Shown in pieces: positions 1-9,546 of a stretch of 33,065 nt of DNA. Numbering within the stretch: the stretch's first letter is position 1; each line of letters starts with the position of its first letter. The DNA comes from Gallionella sp. GTDB lineage: Bacteria > Pseudomonadota > Gammaproteobacteria > Burkholderiales > Gallionellaceae. The notes under the pieces are model-generated. The model was not told the origin of the DNA and searched no databases. It was given only the letters and a program-made list of their open reading frames with translations. Where the stretch lies: contig JABFRF010000043.1 in NCBI GenBank assembly GCA_013141315.1, positions 1 through 33,065 on the forward strand, in the 5' to 3' direction. The translations under genes were made by a program, and so were the position numbers.

Positions 1-308
1 AGCCCATCCTGATGGCGTAGGAAAATTTGCGTACAGCCCAACTTCTTTTGATTGTCCTGCAAGGCACGATAAACCGCCGTATTTTTTTCGACCATCGTGA
101 CCCGTTCTGCACCGCGTGAAGCAGCCTCAAAACCCAGTGCACCGCTTCCTGCGAATAAATCCAGGCAGCTCCGCCCATACAGTGTTTGTCCCAACCAATT
201 GAACAACGTTTCACGCACCCGATCTGGCGTGGGGCGCAATCCTTCTGCATCGGGAAAACTAATCACTCGGCTGCGCAATTCGCCGCCGCCTATGCGTACC
301 TTATTTAT
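1..308 (-). CDS. rsmD: 16S rRNA (guanine(966)-N2)-methyltransferase RsmD, truncated by window edge (N-terminal part only); start codon uncertain
   Basis: Reverse strand reads ...NKVRIGGGELRSRVISFPDAEGLRPTPDRVRETLFNWLGQTLYGRSCLDLFAGSGALGFEAASRGAERVTMVEKN..., with the RsmD-type RPTPDRVRETLFNWL and DLFAGSGALGFEA motifs; open to the window edge. Confidence 0.9.
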   Translation of the reverse strand, partial: MNKVRIGGGELRSRVISFPDAEGLRPTPDRVRETLFNWLGQTLYGRSCLDLFAGSGALGFEAASRGAERVTMVEKNTAVYRALQDNQKKLGCTQIFLRHQDG

Positions 309-1761
309 TTTCTTTTCCTTCAGGTGCGCCTACGATGATTGTCGCCATTGCATTGGGATTGATATGCCGAGCAAATGCCGCTTTAACCTGCGCAACACTG
401 ACCTGCTCAACCTTGCGCGTAAAGTCGTCCAAGTAAGTTAACGGCATATCGTAAAAACCTATCGTGCTCAGGTAGCCGATAATTTTGCTGTTACTGTCGA
501 TACGCAGCGGAAATCCACCGATGATGTTTTGTTTAGCGGCCAGCAACTCTTTTTCAGTCGGTCCTTTCGCAATGAATTCTGCCAAGATATTGCGCACTAA
601 TTGCAACGCCTCATCGGCTTGTTCCTTTTTGGTTTGCAAGCCAATCTCAAACGCGCCGGGTTGCTTCAGCGGAATGAAGTAACTATATACGCTATACGCC
701 AGTCCTTTTTTCTCGCGCACCTCGTTCATCAAACGCGACGTAAATCCACCGCCACCGAGAATATGGTTCCCCACATACAGCGCGAAGTAATCAGGGTCGC
801 TGCGAGCCATACCTGGTGCGCCAATCACGATATGACTTTGCGTAGCAGGATGCGCGATACGTTGTTCACTTGCAGCAATCTTTAGTTCTTCGTTGTGCAA
901 AGTCACGGTCGTTTTATCAGCGGATAACTTCTCTGTGAGTTGTTGTGCAATGGCTTCTGCCTGCACACGCGTCACGTCACCCATAATAGCGACCACGGCA
1001 GTATGGGCGGTGTAATGCAGATGATAAAAATCTTTCAAATCCTGCACTGTAATTTTTTCCACACTCGCGACATCACCTGAAACGGGCAAGGCATAAGGAT
1101 GCGTGCCGTACACCGCTTTTTGAAATGCCTTATCGGCAATGCTTTCCGGCTTGGTCTCCGCTTCTTTCAAGCCTGCAATCAAGCGGGCTTTTTCACGGAT
1201 CAAAATTGCTTCCGGAAAGGTGGGTTGCTGCAACACGCGTGACATCACGTCTAACGCTTTGTCGCGTTCAGTCGCGTTGCTCAAGGTGCGCAACGACACG
1301 CTGGCTTTATCCTGATCAACGCTGCTACCCAATACCGCGCCGATGTCCGCCATGCTGCGTGAAATTTCATCTTCACTCAGCCCGGCTGCACCCGCATCTA
1401 ACAGCTGCTGCGTCATGCTTGCCACTCCTGCGCTATCGGTAGAATCAAAGCTGCTGCCTGCTGGGAAACTCACCGACACATCCAGCATCGGAATGTTGTG
1501 ATCTTCTACAAACAACACTTTTGCACCGCTGACACTTTGCCAATGCTGGATGGTGGGCGTGGCGTGAGCGGTTGTTGATGAAAGAAAAAATATCGCAGCC
1601 ATCAACTGACCAAAACGCTTTAGAAGCGTAGCGAGCAAATCAATATGCGCGAAGCCGCGCAGCGAAAGACAAGACATATCATTTAGATAGGCGAGGAGTG
1701 AGCGAGCACGCGACAAAGCAGATTGATTGCAAAGTAGCTTGTTAAGTGTTTTAGTGACCAT
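301..1761 (-). CDS. M16 (pitrilysin/insulinase) family peptidase-like protein lacking HXXEH (non-catalytic type partner)
   Basis: M16 fold-like sequence (LDVSVSFPAGSSFDSTDSAGVASMTQQLLDAGAAGLSEDEI..., GGGGFTSRLMNEVREKKGLAYSVYS); likely start MVTKTL at 1761 overlapping the upstream M16 gene; the ORF track extends to 1824. Confidence 0.85.
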   Translation of the reverse strand: MVTKTLNKLLCNQSALSRARSLLAYLNDMSCLSLRGFAHIDLLATLLKRFGQLMAAIFFLSSTTAHATPTIQHWQSVSGAKVLFVEDHNIPMLDVSVSFPAGSSFDSTDSAGVASMTQQLLDAGAAGLSEDEISRSMADIGAVLGSSVDQDKASVSLRTLSNATERDKALDVMSRVLQQPTFPEAILIREKARLIAGLKEAETKPESIADKAFQKAVYGTHPYALPVSGDVASVEKITVQDLKDFYHLHYTAHTAVVAIMGDVTRVQAEAIAQQLTEKLSADKTTVTLHNEELKIAASEQRIAHPATQSHIVIGAPGMARSDPDYFALYVGNHILGGGGFTSRLMNEVREKKGLAYSVYSYFIPLKQPGAFEIGLQTKKEQADEALQLVRNILAEFIAKGPTEKELLAAKQNIIGGFPLRIDSNSKIIGYLSTIGFYDMPLTYLDDFTRKVEQVSVAQVKAAFARHINPNAMATIIVGAPEGKENK

Positions 1762-3115
1762 GTGAACCTCCTGCTGACTGATGCTTAGGCTTGCCTGAAA
1801 GCGGCTGTGGATCAAGCGTTGCAACGGTTAAATTATCGTCCTGCAAAAATTCTTGCGCCACTTGCTGCACTTGCTCTGCTGTGACGGCTTGCAGTTTTTT
1901 CAACATCACTGCGGTTGCACCATAGCCCAAACCGATGCTTTCCATTTGCCCAATTTGCATCGCTTGGTAAAACAGCGAATCAAGTTTGTACACTTCGCTT
2001 GCCATTACTTGCGCTCGGATACGCTGCAACTCTTCCTCACTCACACCATCTTTAATCAGCAATGCAATTTCTGCGCGCAATGCCGTTTCAACATCACTCA
2101 CAGTTTTGCCTGTGCTGGGCGTTGCTTCTAAGGTAAACAAACTTGGTCCGCGCGCAGTCGAGTCATAGCCAGCACCCGCACTACTGGCGATTTGTTGTTC
2201 ACGCACCAGATGTTTATTGAGACGCGCAGATTGATTGCCATCCAGCACCCCAGCCAAAATCTCCAGTGCATAAGGCTTCCAGTCCTGCGACAAATTTTGT
2301 ACGGTTGGTGTGTGATAACTCATCACCAGTTGCGGCAACTCGGCAGGAGCTTTCACCACCAAACGTTTTATTCCCAATTGGGCTGGCTCGGTAAAATGTC
2401 TGCGTGGCGGCTGTATCGATTTTGGAATCGGACCGTAATATTTTTTCGCCAATGCAAAAACTTCTTCCGCATTAACATCGCCCGCAATCACCAACGTAGC
2501 GTTGTTCGGTGCATACCAACGCTTATACCAATCGCGCGCATCGTTGACGGTGAGCTCTTCCAAATCACTCATCCAACCAATCACCGGATGTTGATAAGGA
2601 TGCTGCTGATAAATCGCCGTATTCATCACCTCATTCATCAGCGACTGTGGCTCATCATCGGTACGCATGCGCCGCTCTTCCATCACCACCTTCACCTCTT
2701 TGCCGAACTCTTCTGCGGTGAGATTAAGGTTATGCATGCGATCCGATTCCAGCTTCATCGCCAGGGGCAATTGCGATTTGTGTAACTGCTGAAAATATGC
2801 CGTGTAGTCCGTACTAGTAAACGCATTTTCGCGACCTCCCGCTGCGGCAATGCGCTTGGAGAATTCACCCATCGGCACAGCTTTCGTGCCTTTGAACATC
2901 ATGTGTTCCAGCACGTGCGCGATACCCGTCTTGCCGGTGCGCTCATCCATACTGCCCGCCTTGTACCAAATCTGCTGCACGATCACTGGCGCACGATGAT
3001 CTTCCTTCACCACCACTTTTAATCCATTCGCCAACGTACGCTCGAATATTTCCGCTTGAGCCGAAGTCAGCGACCAAGCTAACAGTAACGCGATGTAAAA
3101 TAGACGTGTCTTCAT
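1751..3115 (-). CDS. M16 family zinc peptidase (catalytic), secreted
   Basis: HVLEHMMFKGT (HXXEH zinc motif) and a signal peptide MKTRLFYIALLLAWSLTSAQA; the ORF extends to 3145 but the signal peptide start is at 3115. Confidence 0.9.
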   Translation of the reverse strand: MKTRLFYIALLLAWSLTSAQAEIFERTLANGLKVVVKEDHRAPVIVQQIWYKAGSMDERTGKTGIAHVLEHMMFKGTKAVPMGEFSKRIAAAGGRENAFTSTDYTAYFQQLHKSQLPLAMKLESDRMHNLNLTAEEFGKEVKVVMEERRMRTDDEPQSLMNEVMNTAIYQQHPYQHPVIGWMSDLEELTVNDARDWYKRWYAPNNATLVIAGDVNAEEVFALAKKYYGPIPKSIQPPRRHFTEPAQLGIKRLVVKAPAELPQLVMSYHTPTVQNLSQDWKPYALEILAGVLDGNQSARLNKHLVREQQIASSAGAGYDSTARGPSLFTLEATPSTGKTVSDVETALRAEIALLIKDGVSEEELQRIRAQVMASEVYKLDSLFYQAMQIGQMESIGLGYGATAVMLKKLQAVTAEQVQQVAQEFLQDDNLTVATLDPQPLSGKPKHQSAGGSHGH

Positions 3116-3210
3116 ATTTTCTAGCCCTAAAGGTTTAATCAGCATAAAATGCCGCGCGCATTATCCGACATTTTCTCGCTATCCGACTACGCTCATTTAC
3201 ATTCACTTAC

Positions 3211-4188
3211 ATGTTCAGCTTCCTAAAAAAATCTCACACTAAACCGACTGAAGAGCCAAAAAATAGCTCTTGGCTTGCGCGTCTTAAAACTGGCTTGGCG
3301 CGCACGGGCAACCAACTCACCAGCCTGTTTAGCAGTGGCGGCAAGATAGATGATGAGTTGTATGAAGAACTAGAAACCATCCTCATCACCAGCGATGTCG
3401 GTATGGACGCAACGCGCGCGCTATTGGCTGATTTGCGCCATCACGTGAAAGAACACCGCTTGAGCGAAGCTGCCGAGATGAAAGCCGCCCTCGCGCATTG
3501 TTTGCTCAAGCTGCTCGCACCTTTGGCGCAACCGCTGCAAGCCTCATCACATAAGCCTTTCGTGATTATGATGGTGGGGGTAAATGGTGCGGGAAAAACC
3601 ACTTCAATCGGCAAGCTCGCCAAGTATTTGCAAGGACAAGGATTATCGGTGCTGCTTGCGGCAGGCGACACCTTCCGCGCCGCTGCTCGCGAACAACTCA
3701 TCACCTGGGGTGAGCGCAACAACGTGACCGTCATCGCACAACAAAGTGGCGATGCCGCTGCGGTAATCTACGATGCGATACAAGCCGCGCAAGCGCGCAA
3801 GATCGATGTGGTGCTGGCGGATACTGCCGGGCGGCTGACTACCCAAGCGCATCTCATGGAAGAAATTAAAAAGGTGAAGCGTGTCATTACTAAGGTCATG
3901 CCGGAAACATCCACCTCACCCGCAGCACCGCATGAAGTGTTGTTGGTATTGGATGCCAACACAGGGCAGAATGCACTCAGCCAAGTGAAAGCTTTTGATG
4001 AGGCACTTGGGGTGACGGGATTGATACTCACCAAACTGGACGGCACGGCTAAAGGTGGCGTGATTGCTGCCATTGCGAAGGCTCATCCAATACCCGTGCG
4101 CTTCATCGGCGTGGGTGAAGGGCTGGATGATTTACGCCCATTTGTTGCGGAAGACTTTGTTGCTGCACTTTTAGGCTTGGATGAATGA
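3211..4188 (+). CDS. ftsY: Signal recognition particle receptor FtsY
   Basis: SRP GTPase motifs GVNGAGKTTSIGKLA, DTFRAAAREQL, DTAGRL, TKLDGTAKGG; followed by ftsE-ftsX. Confidence 0.97.
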   Translation: MFSFLKKSHTKPTEEPKNSSWLARLKTGLARTGNQLTSLFSSGGKIDDELYEELETILITSDVGMDATRALLADLRHHVKEHRLSEAAEMKAALAHCLLKLLAPLAQPLQASSHKPFVIMMVGVNGAGKTTSIGKLAKYLQGQGLSVLLAAGDTFRAAAREQLITWGERNNVTVIAQQSGDAAAVIYDAIQAAQARKIDVVLADTAGRLTTQAHLMEEIKKVKRVITKVMPETSTSPAAPHEVLLVLDANTGQNALSQVKAFDEALGVTGLILTKLDGTAKGGVIAAIAKAHPIPVRFIGVGEGLDDLRPFVAEDFVAALLGLDE

Positions 4189-4838
4189 TTTCTTTCAAAC
4201 ACGTTCACAAACGCTATCCGGGTGGCTATGAAGCGTTAAAAAATGTTTCCTTCGATGTCGCTGAAGGCGAGATGGTGTTTCTTACTGGACACTCTGGTGC
4301 GGGCAAAAGCACCTTGTTCAAACTCATCGCCGCCATCGAACGCCCCACCAATGGCAACGTGTTAGTCAATAAACAAAACCTCAACGCACTCAAACCCCGC
4401 GCGCTGCCTTTTTTACGCCGCAACCTCGGCATCATTTTTCAAGATCACAAACTATTGTTTGATCGCAATGTATTTGACAATGTGATGCTGCCTTTACAGA
4501 TTGGCGGCTTCGATTATCGTGAAATTCATAAACGCGTGCGCGCTGCACTTGATAAAGTGGGCTTGCTGAGTCGTGAGAAATCCAACCCCATCGCGCTCTC
4601 AGGGGGCGAACAGCAACGTTTATGCATTGCCCGCGCTATTGTCAATCGTCCGTCCATCCTGCTTGCCGATGAACCTACCGGAAATCTTGACGCAGAATAT
4701 ACCCACGAGATCATGGCCATTTTTAAATCGTTTCATCAGGTCGGTGTCACGTTGCTAATTTCCACACATGATGAAGCGGTGCTACAAAATTCTGATGTAC
4801 GCGTACTTGCGCTCAAGCACGGGGAATTGCAAGCGTGA
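4185..4838 (+). CDS. ftsE: Cell division ATP-binding protein FtsE
   Basis: ABC ATPase: Walker [10 protein letters not shown], signature LSGGEQQR, Walker [13 protein letters not shown]; overlaps ftsY and ftsX by 4 nt. Confidence 0.97.
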   Translation: MISFKHVHKRYPGGYEALKNVSFDVAEGEMVFLTGHSGAGKSTLFKLIAAIERPTNGNVLVNKQNLNALKPRALPFLRRNLGIIFQDHKLLFDRNVFDNVMLPLQIGGFDYREIHKRVRAALDKVGLLSREKSNPIALSGGEQQRLCIARAIVNRPSILLADEPTGNLDAEYTHEIMAIFKSFHQVGVTLLISTHDEAVLQNSDVRVLALKHGELQA

Positions 4839-5731
4839 GGTATTTTTTCGCACAAAATATCGGCGTATTGAGGCGTATGTTTGCTTCGCCGCTAGCTGGA
4901 TTTTTTAATATCCTCGTCATCGGCATCACACTCAGTTTGCCAGTGGGCATGTACGTGCTGCTGCAAAACGCACAAGGCTTAGTTGCGCAATTATCCAGCA
5001 CGCCGCAGATCAGTTTATATTTGCAAATGGATGCGAGTGAAGATGATGTCGCTAAGCTGCGTACTCAGCTTGAGCAACATCGGGATGTTGCCAGTAACGA
5101 ATTTGTGCCGCGCTTAAAGGCATTGGAACAACTCAAACAAAGCAGCGGGCTGAGTGATGTGATTAGCGGTTTAGAAAAAAACCCTTTGCCCGATGCATTC
5201 ATCATTCATCCCAAACTAAGTGAAGCGCAAACACTCGAAAAATTGCGCAACGACCTAGCAAAACTACCCAAAGTAGAAATCGCCCAGCTCGATGCTGCTT
5301 GGGCTTACAAGCTCGAAGCCTTGCTAAAGTTTGGACGGATGATAGTCATCATTCTAACCAGCTTGCTTAGCCTCGCACTCATCGCGATTACCTTCAATAC
5401 CATCCGCCTGCAAATTCTCACTCAGCACGACGAGATTGAAGTCGCCAAACTGATAGGCGCAACCAACAGCTTCATTCGTCGCCCCTTTCTGTATTTTGGC
5501 TTAACGCAAGGACTACTCGGCGGTATCACTGCTTGGCTCATCACGACCATCAGCCTAATGCTACTCAACCACCAACTCGTTACGCTCTCGCAACTCTACG
5601 CCAGCCAATTTGTTTTGCGTTCGCTTACGACAGGCGATAGCCTTACTCTGCTGATGTTCTCAATGTATCTCGGCTGGCTGGGGGCGTGGCTATCTGTGGG
5701 CAGGCATTTATCAAAGATTGATTTGCAGTGA
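4835..5731 (+). CDS. ftsX: Cell division protein FtsX
   Basis: Polytopic membrane protein immediately after ftsE, with EVAKLIGATNSFIRRPFLYFGLTQGLLGG. Confidence 0.96.
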   Translation: MRYFFAQNIGVLRRMFASPLAGFFNILVIGITLSLPVGMYVLLQNAQGLVAQLSSTPQISLYLQMDASEDDVAKLRTQLEQHRDVASNEFVPRLKALEQLKQSSGLSDVISGLEKNPLPDAFIIHPKLSEAQTLEKLRNDLAKLPKVEIAQLDAAWAYKLEALLKFGRMIVIILTSLLSLALIAITFNTIRLQILTQHDEIEVAKLIGATNSFIRRPFLYFGLTQGLLGGITAWLITTISLMLLNHQLVTLSQLYASQFVLRSLTTGDSLTLLMFSMYLGWLGAWLSVGRHLSKIDLQ

Positions 5732-5754
5732 CTCTGCACTGCAATTAAGTAAAA

Positions 5755-5783
5755 AGAGCGAATAACGCAGTGTTATTCGCTCT
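5755..5783 (-). terminator. Intrinsic terminator for the 68-aa ORF on the minus strand (may also lie at the ftsX end)
   Basis: Perfect 12-bp stem AGAGCGAATAAC-GCAGT-GTTATTCGCTCT; on the minus strand it is followed by a T run (CTCTTTTTAC). Confidence 0.8.
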
Positions 5784-5809
5784 GACAAAAGCCCGATAAA
5801 CTTTAAATA

Positions 5810-6016
5810 TTAACGTTGCATCGAATACATTTTCCTTAGAAAAAGATCGATAACCTCGTTCGTTAGGTCGGGCGGCATGGATGTATATGCATGTTGTTCT
5901 TGAGGCGCTAATCCGACAGCCGGATTCCAACCTGCTTCCAATATCTCATCGTCATAACCTGGTTCAATCGAAGGCTCTTCGATTTTGTCATAGTTCATAT
6001 TCATTTCGATACTCAT
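5810..6016 (-). CDS. Small acidic orphan protein, 68 aa, function unknown
   Basis: MSIEMNMNYDKIEEPSIEPGYDDEILEAGWNPAVGLAPQEQHAYTSMPPDLTNEVIDLFLRKMYSMQR; strong Shine-Dalgarno GGGAGG 6 nt before the ATG; followed by an intrinsic terminator. Shorter start chosen over the 6142 ORF start. Confidence 0.65.
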   Translation of the reverse strand: MSIEMNMNYDKIEEPSIEPGYDDEILEAGWNPAVGLAPQEQHAYTSMPPDLTNEVIDLFLRKMYSMQR

Positions 6017-6451
6017 CTCACACCTCCCTCTACTTCTGACAACACGGCTATTAACGCTTGCCGAAAATTTACTGCTTCCTTGCCTAAAGGACTTAGCATA
6101 TCGCATGCCAAAAAAACAGAAATTTCTCAACATCCTCACCAATATTGACTTGCAACGACATTAGTAACATTTTTTCGCGAAGGAATGCAGCAAAAAATGT
6201 CGGAAATTCGTCTTTCCGTCCTATCAATGAGAAATACCAAAGTGAAATGATAGAGTTTATTCACTACATCTCCCCCAATTTAATATCGCCAGCCCAGTAG
6301 ATATAAGCACTTCCCATTTTTGGCAATGTAATCATCACCAGATAATTTTGCAGTATTTTCAGGAGGACACCACTATAAAAATTAGTCAAAAAATAGTTGT
6401 TATGTCCTATGTGGCATACAATTAACGCTCTTACTTACCTGAATTTTTCTC

Positions 6452-8095
6452 ATGTATAAGGATTACTTCCGCCTGAATGAGATGCCGTTCTCGATTGCGC
6501 CCGATCCGCGTTTCTTATTCATGAGCGATCGGCATCGTGAAGCGATGGCGCATCTGTTATATGGTGTGCAAGGCGAAGGCGGTATCGTGCTGCTGACTGG
6601 CGAAGTGGGCACGGGCAAGACCACCATCTGCCGCAGCCTGCTTGAACAGTTACCCGAACACATCGACGTGGCGTTTATTTTGAATCCACGCATGAGCGTA
6701 GAGGAGCTGCTGCAAACTATCTGCGAAGAATTTCATATCAAAATTACCGCTACACAGCGCGGTATAAAAACCTTTGTTGATGCACTCAATGCACAATTGC
6801 TTGCAGCCCATGCTGAAGGTCACCGCGCCATTTTGATTGTGGATGAGGCGCAAAACCTCGACGCAACTGTGCTCGAACAATTGCGCTTGCTCACTAATCT
6901 CGAAACCAATACCCGCAAACTGTTGCAGATTTTCTTGATTGGACAGCCCGAATTGCAAGGCATGTTGGCGAAACCTGAAATGCGCCAAGTGGCGCAACGC
7001 GTGGTGGCACGGTATCACCTTGGCAACCTAAATCAGTCTGAAGCGAACACCTATGTCGCACATCGGTTGCGCATTGCGGGGGCATCGCCGCTGATTTTTC
7101 CTGAAGCCTTGGTCAAGCAAGTCTATCGCGCCAGCAATGGCGTGCCGCGTTTAATCAATCTGATTTGTGACCGTGCTTTACTAGGTGCTTACGTGCAAGG
7201 TCAACAACAAGTCACCTCGCCGATAATTCGTCAAGCAATCCTTGAGGTGTTTGCGGCAACGCCACGCAAGCCTCAGCGCGCTTGGTTCGTCTCGGCAGGT
7301 CTAGTCGCAGTCGCGACGGGTATCGCCATATTATTCGTCACACAAATGAATGATACTCAATCCAATAAAATTGTGCCTATAGCCACCAAGGTAGCTGCTG
7401 CTTCGGCTGTTGCACCAGCACAGGCTGCTTCAGCGCCCCTTGTCGTTACTTCACCCCTGCCCGTTAAGCCAGCAACCACGCCGCTCAAATGGCCTAGCGA
7501 CGTTCCACTTATTAACAGCGACGCACTGGCATTTCAGTCATTATTCAAACTCTATGATGTAGACTTCAACGCGCCATCCATTCCAATACCTTGCCAGCAA
7601 GCCGTTGCCAAAGGCTTGCGCTGCTATGAGGGGCGCGGTGGATTGTCCGATTTATTTTTAATTGACCAGCCAGTTGTACTGAGACTCACCTCGTCTGATG
7701 GCAAAGCCTATTCAGCTACGCTCACCGCCTTAGATCACCAAGCTGCAACTTTAGTTGTGGGCGGCATCGTTCAGCACGTCTCATTAAGTGATTTGGCCAA
7801 CGCTTGGCTGGGGCAGTTCGTGGTAATTTGGAATGCTCCACCCAATTTCAAAAGCGAGCTGAAGCAAGGTCAACGCAACGATACCGTGGCATGGATGCGT
7901 CATGCGATGGAGGCAGTAGATGGCATTCATGACAATGGCTCAGATGTTTTCGACGCAGCCCTTGAGAAACGTGTGCGTGCCTTCCAACTAATCGAGGGCA
8001 TGCAACCCGATGGCTTGGTCGGCTCGCGTACATTGATTCGACTCAACGTGCGCAACAGCAATTTGCCTCACTTAGTCACTGACAAGAAAGGTTAA
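6452..8095 (+). CDS. GspA/ExeA-like AAA+ ATPase with C-terminal peptidoglycan-binding domain
   Basis: MYKDYFRLNEMPFSIAPDPRFLFMSDRHREAMAHLLYGV, Walker A GEVGTGKTT, DEAQNLD; one TM segment; C-terminal AFQLIEGMQPDGLVGSRTLIRLN peptidoglycan-binding type motif. Confidence 0.9.
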   Translation: MYKDYFRLNEMPFSIAPDPRFLFMSDRHREAMAHLLYGVQGEGGIVLLTGEVGTGKTTICRSLLEQLPEHIDVAFILNPRMSVEELLQTICEEFHIKITATQRGIKTFVDALNAQLLAAHAEGHRAILIVDEAQNLDATVLEQLRLLTNLETNTRKLLQIFLIGQPELQGMLAKPEMRQVAQRVVARYHLGNLNQSEANTYVAHRLRIAGASPLIFPEALVKQVYRASNGVPRLINLICDRALLGAYVQGQQQVTSPIIRQAILEVFAATPRKPQRAWFVSAGLVAVATGIAILFVTQMNDTQSNKIVPIATKVAAASAVAPAQAASAPLVVTSPLPVKPATTPLKWPSDVPLINSDALAFQSLFKLYDVDFNAPSIPIPCQQAVAKGLRCYEGRGGLSDLFLIDQPVVLRLTSSDGKAYSATLTALDHQAATLVVGGIVQHVSLSDLANAWLGQFVVIWNAPPNFKSELKQGQRNDTVAWMRHAMEAVDGIHDNGSDVFDAALEKRVRAFQLIEGMQPDGLVGSRTLIRLNVRNSNLPHLVTDKKG

Positions 8096-8097
8096 GC

Positions 8098-8709
8098 ATG
8101 TCCTACATTCTTGATGCATTGCGCAAATCCGAACACGAGCGGCAAATCGCTGCGGGGCAAGGAGTCGGCATGCTTCATCCGATTGAGATTCAACGCGAGC
8201 GCAAGAGGTGGATACCGATAGGCATTGTCGTGGTAGTTACGATGATAACTTCCGTTTTGATTGGTTGGATGTGGTCGCACCCAGCCGCGACTGAGGTTGC
8301 CCGTACGATTGAAAAACCCGTCATCACGATTGTTTCTCAGCCTTCAGCAACCTATGCAGAAGTTCTTCCCGAACCAAAACTCGCACCTGAAGTTAAAAAA
8401 CTTATCCCCGTGATAGAGCCAAAAAAAATTCGCATTCCGACCACAGCGAACATCGTGAAAGCATCACCATCGGAATCGAAAGAATTACCCCAGAAAACCA
8501 CATCCGCTGTGAATACTGATCCACTAAAAGACTTGCCTGCTCTCAGCATTACGGGTTACATCCATAACTCTGTTAGCGGCAATCTAGCGATGATTAACAA
8601 CCAATTGGTTCATGAAGGTGATGAGGTATCGCCTGGTTTACGACTGGTTAAAATTCTCAATGACAGTGCGATATTCAGCTACAAAGGTTTCGTCTTTAGC
8701 CGCCAATAG
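8098..8709 (+). CDS. GspB/ExeB-like general secretion accessory protein
   Basis: MSYILDALRKSEHERQ N-terminus, TM segment, C-terminal LSITGYIHN...NLAMINNQLVHEGDEVSPGLRLVKI; directly downstream of the GspA-like gene. Confidence 0.85.
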   Translation: MSYILDALRKSEHERQIAAGQGVGMLHPIEIQRERKRWIPIGIVVVVTMITSVLIGWMWSHPAATEVARTIEKPVITIVSQPSATYAEVLPEPKLAPEVKKLIPVIEPKKIRIPTTANIVKASPSESKELPQKTTSAVNTDPLKDLPALSITGYIHNSVSGNLAMINNQLVHEGDEVSPGLRLVKILNDSAIFSYKGFVFSRQ

Positions 8710-8730
8710 GCAATGATTTTATGCGGTGAG

Positions 8731-9498
8731 TTAGTGCACTCTCAACAATTCGTTAATCGCCCCTTCAAAAACCTCTAAAGGCTGCGCACCAACAATCTTG
8801 CGGCCTTCAACTGAATCGCCAACTGACTTGCCCAACACAAATGAAGGTGTGCCATTCACACCTAGCGAGTTGATGTAGCTCGCTTCATCGCTGATAGCCT
8901 TCAAGCGAACGTCATCTGCCATACAGGTTTTAAAGTTTTCTGCATTGAGCGAAATATCTTTTGCATAGCCAGTCAGTGCTTCAACTTCCAACCTATTTTG
9001 ATTTCTAAATAATAGGTCTTTCATCTCCCAAAATTTACCTTGCTCGCCTGCACAAGCTGAAGCTTGCGCGGCCTTAAGTGCATGAGTATGCATCGGCAAC
9101 GGCATATTACGGCTGATAAATTTTAGTTTGCCGGTTTCGATATAATTCTTTTTTAAAGTTTGAAATGTCGTCTCGTAAAAACGCTTGCAGAATGGGCATT
9201 CGTAATCGGTAAACTCTACCAAGGTTAATGGTGCGTCGCTTTTACCCAACACATAAATCCCGCCACCTTTAATGGTTAAATTCTCTGGTCTTTCTTGCGC
9301 GGTTGGCGCGGCAGGCACTGCCTGTTGTGGTTTGGCAAGCAACGCCTTAATTTCACGCAACTCCTTCAGTATTGCATCGCCCTGATTTTTGGTCAGTGAT
9401 TCGGCGCGAGTCAGACTGCTTAATGTTAAAGCACAAATACTCATCGCTACAGCCAACCCAATTTTCATACTATGATTTTTGCAATGCATCATGTTCAA
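8731..9498 (-). CDS. DsbA-family thiol:disulfide interchange protein, exported
   Basis: Signal sequence plus DYECPFCKRFYETTFQTLK active site (CPFC) and NGTPSFVLG cis-Pro region. Confidence 0.9.
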   Translation of the reverse strand: MNMMHCKNHSMKIGLAVAMSICALTLSSLTRAESLTKNQGDAILKELREIKALLAKPQQAVPAAPTAQERPENLTIKGGGIYVLGKSDAPLTLVEFTDYECPFCKRFYETTFQTLKKNYIETGKLKFISRNMPLPMHTHALKAAQASACAGEQGKFWEMKDLLFRNQNRLEVEALTGYAKDISLNAENFKTCMADDVRLKAISDEASYINSLGVNGTPSFVLGKSVGDSVEGRKIVGAQPLEVFEGAINELLRVH

Positions 9499-9546
9499 TC
9501 TTCCCAGTAAATATCAATTTTCAACGAAATGAAATCAAAAATACGG

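Noticed and set aside
301-441. Plus-strand ORF 97..441
   Set aside because: Antisense to rsmD and the M16 gene; rsmD is clearly coded on the minus strand.
2192-2785. 197-aa plus-strand ORF
   Set aside because: Lies fully antisense to the catalytic M16 peptidase; composition is typical of a mirror frame and no family is recognisable.
5755-5783. Perfect hairpin considered as a mobile-element end or CRISPR-like repeat
   Set aside because: Single copy, immediately followed on the minus strand by a T run: an ordinary intrinsic terminator.
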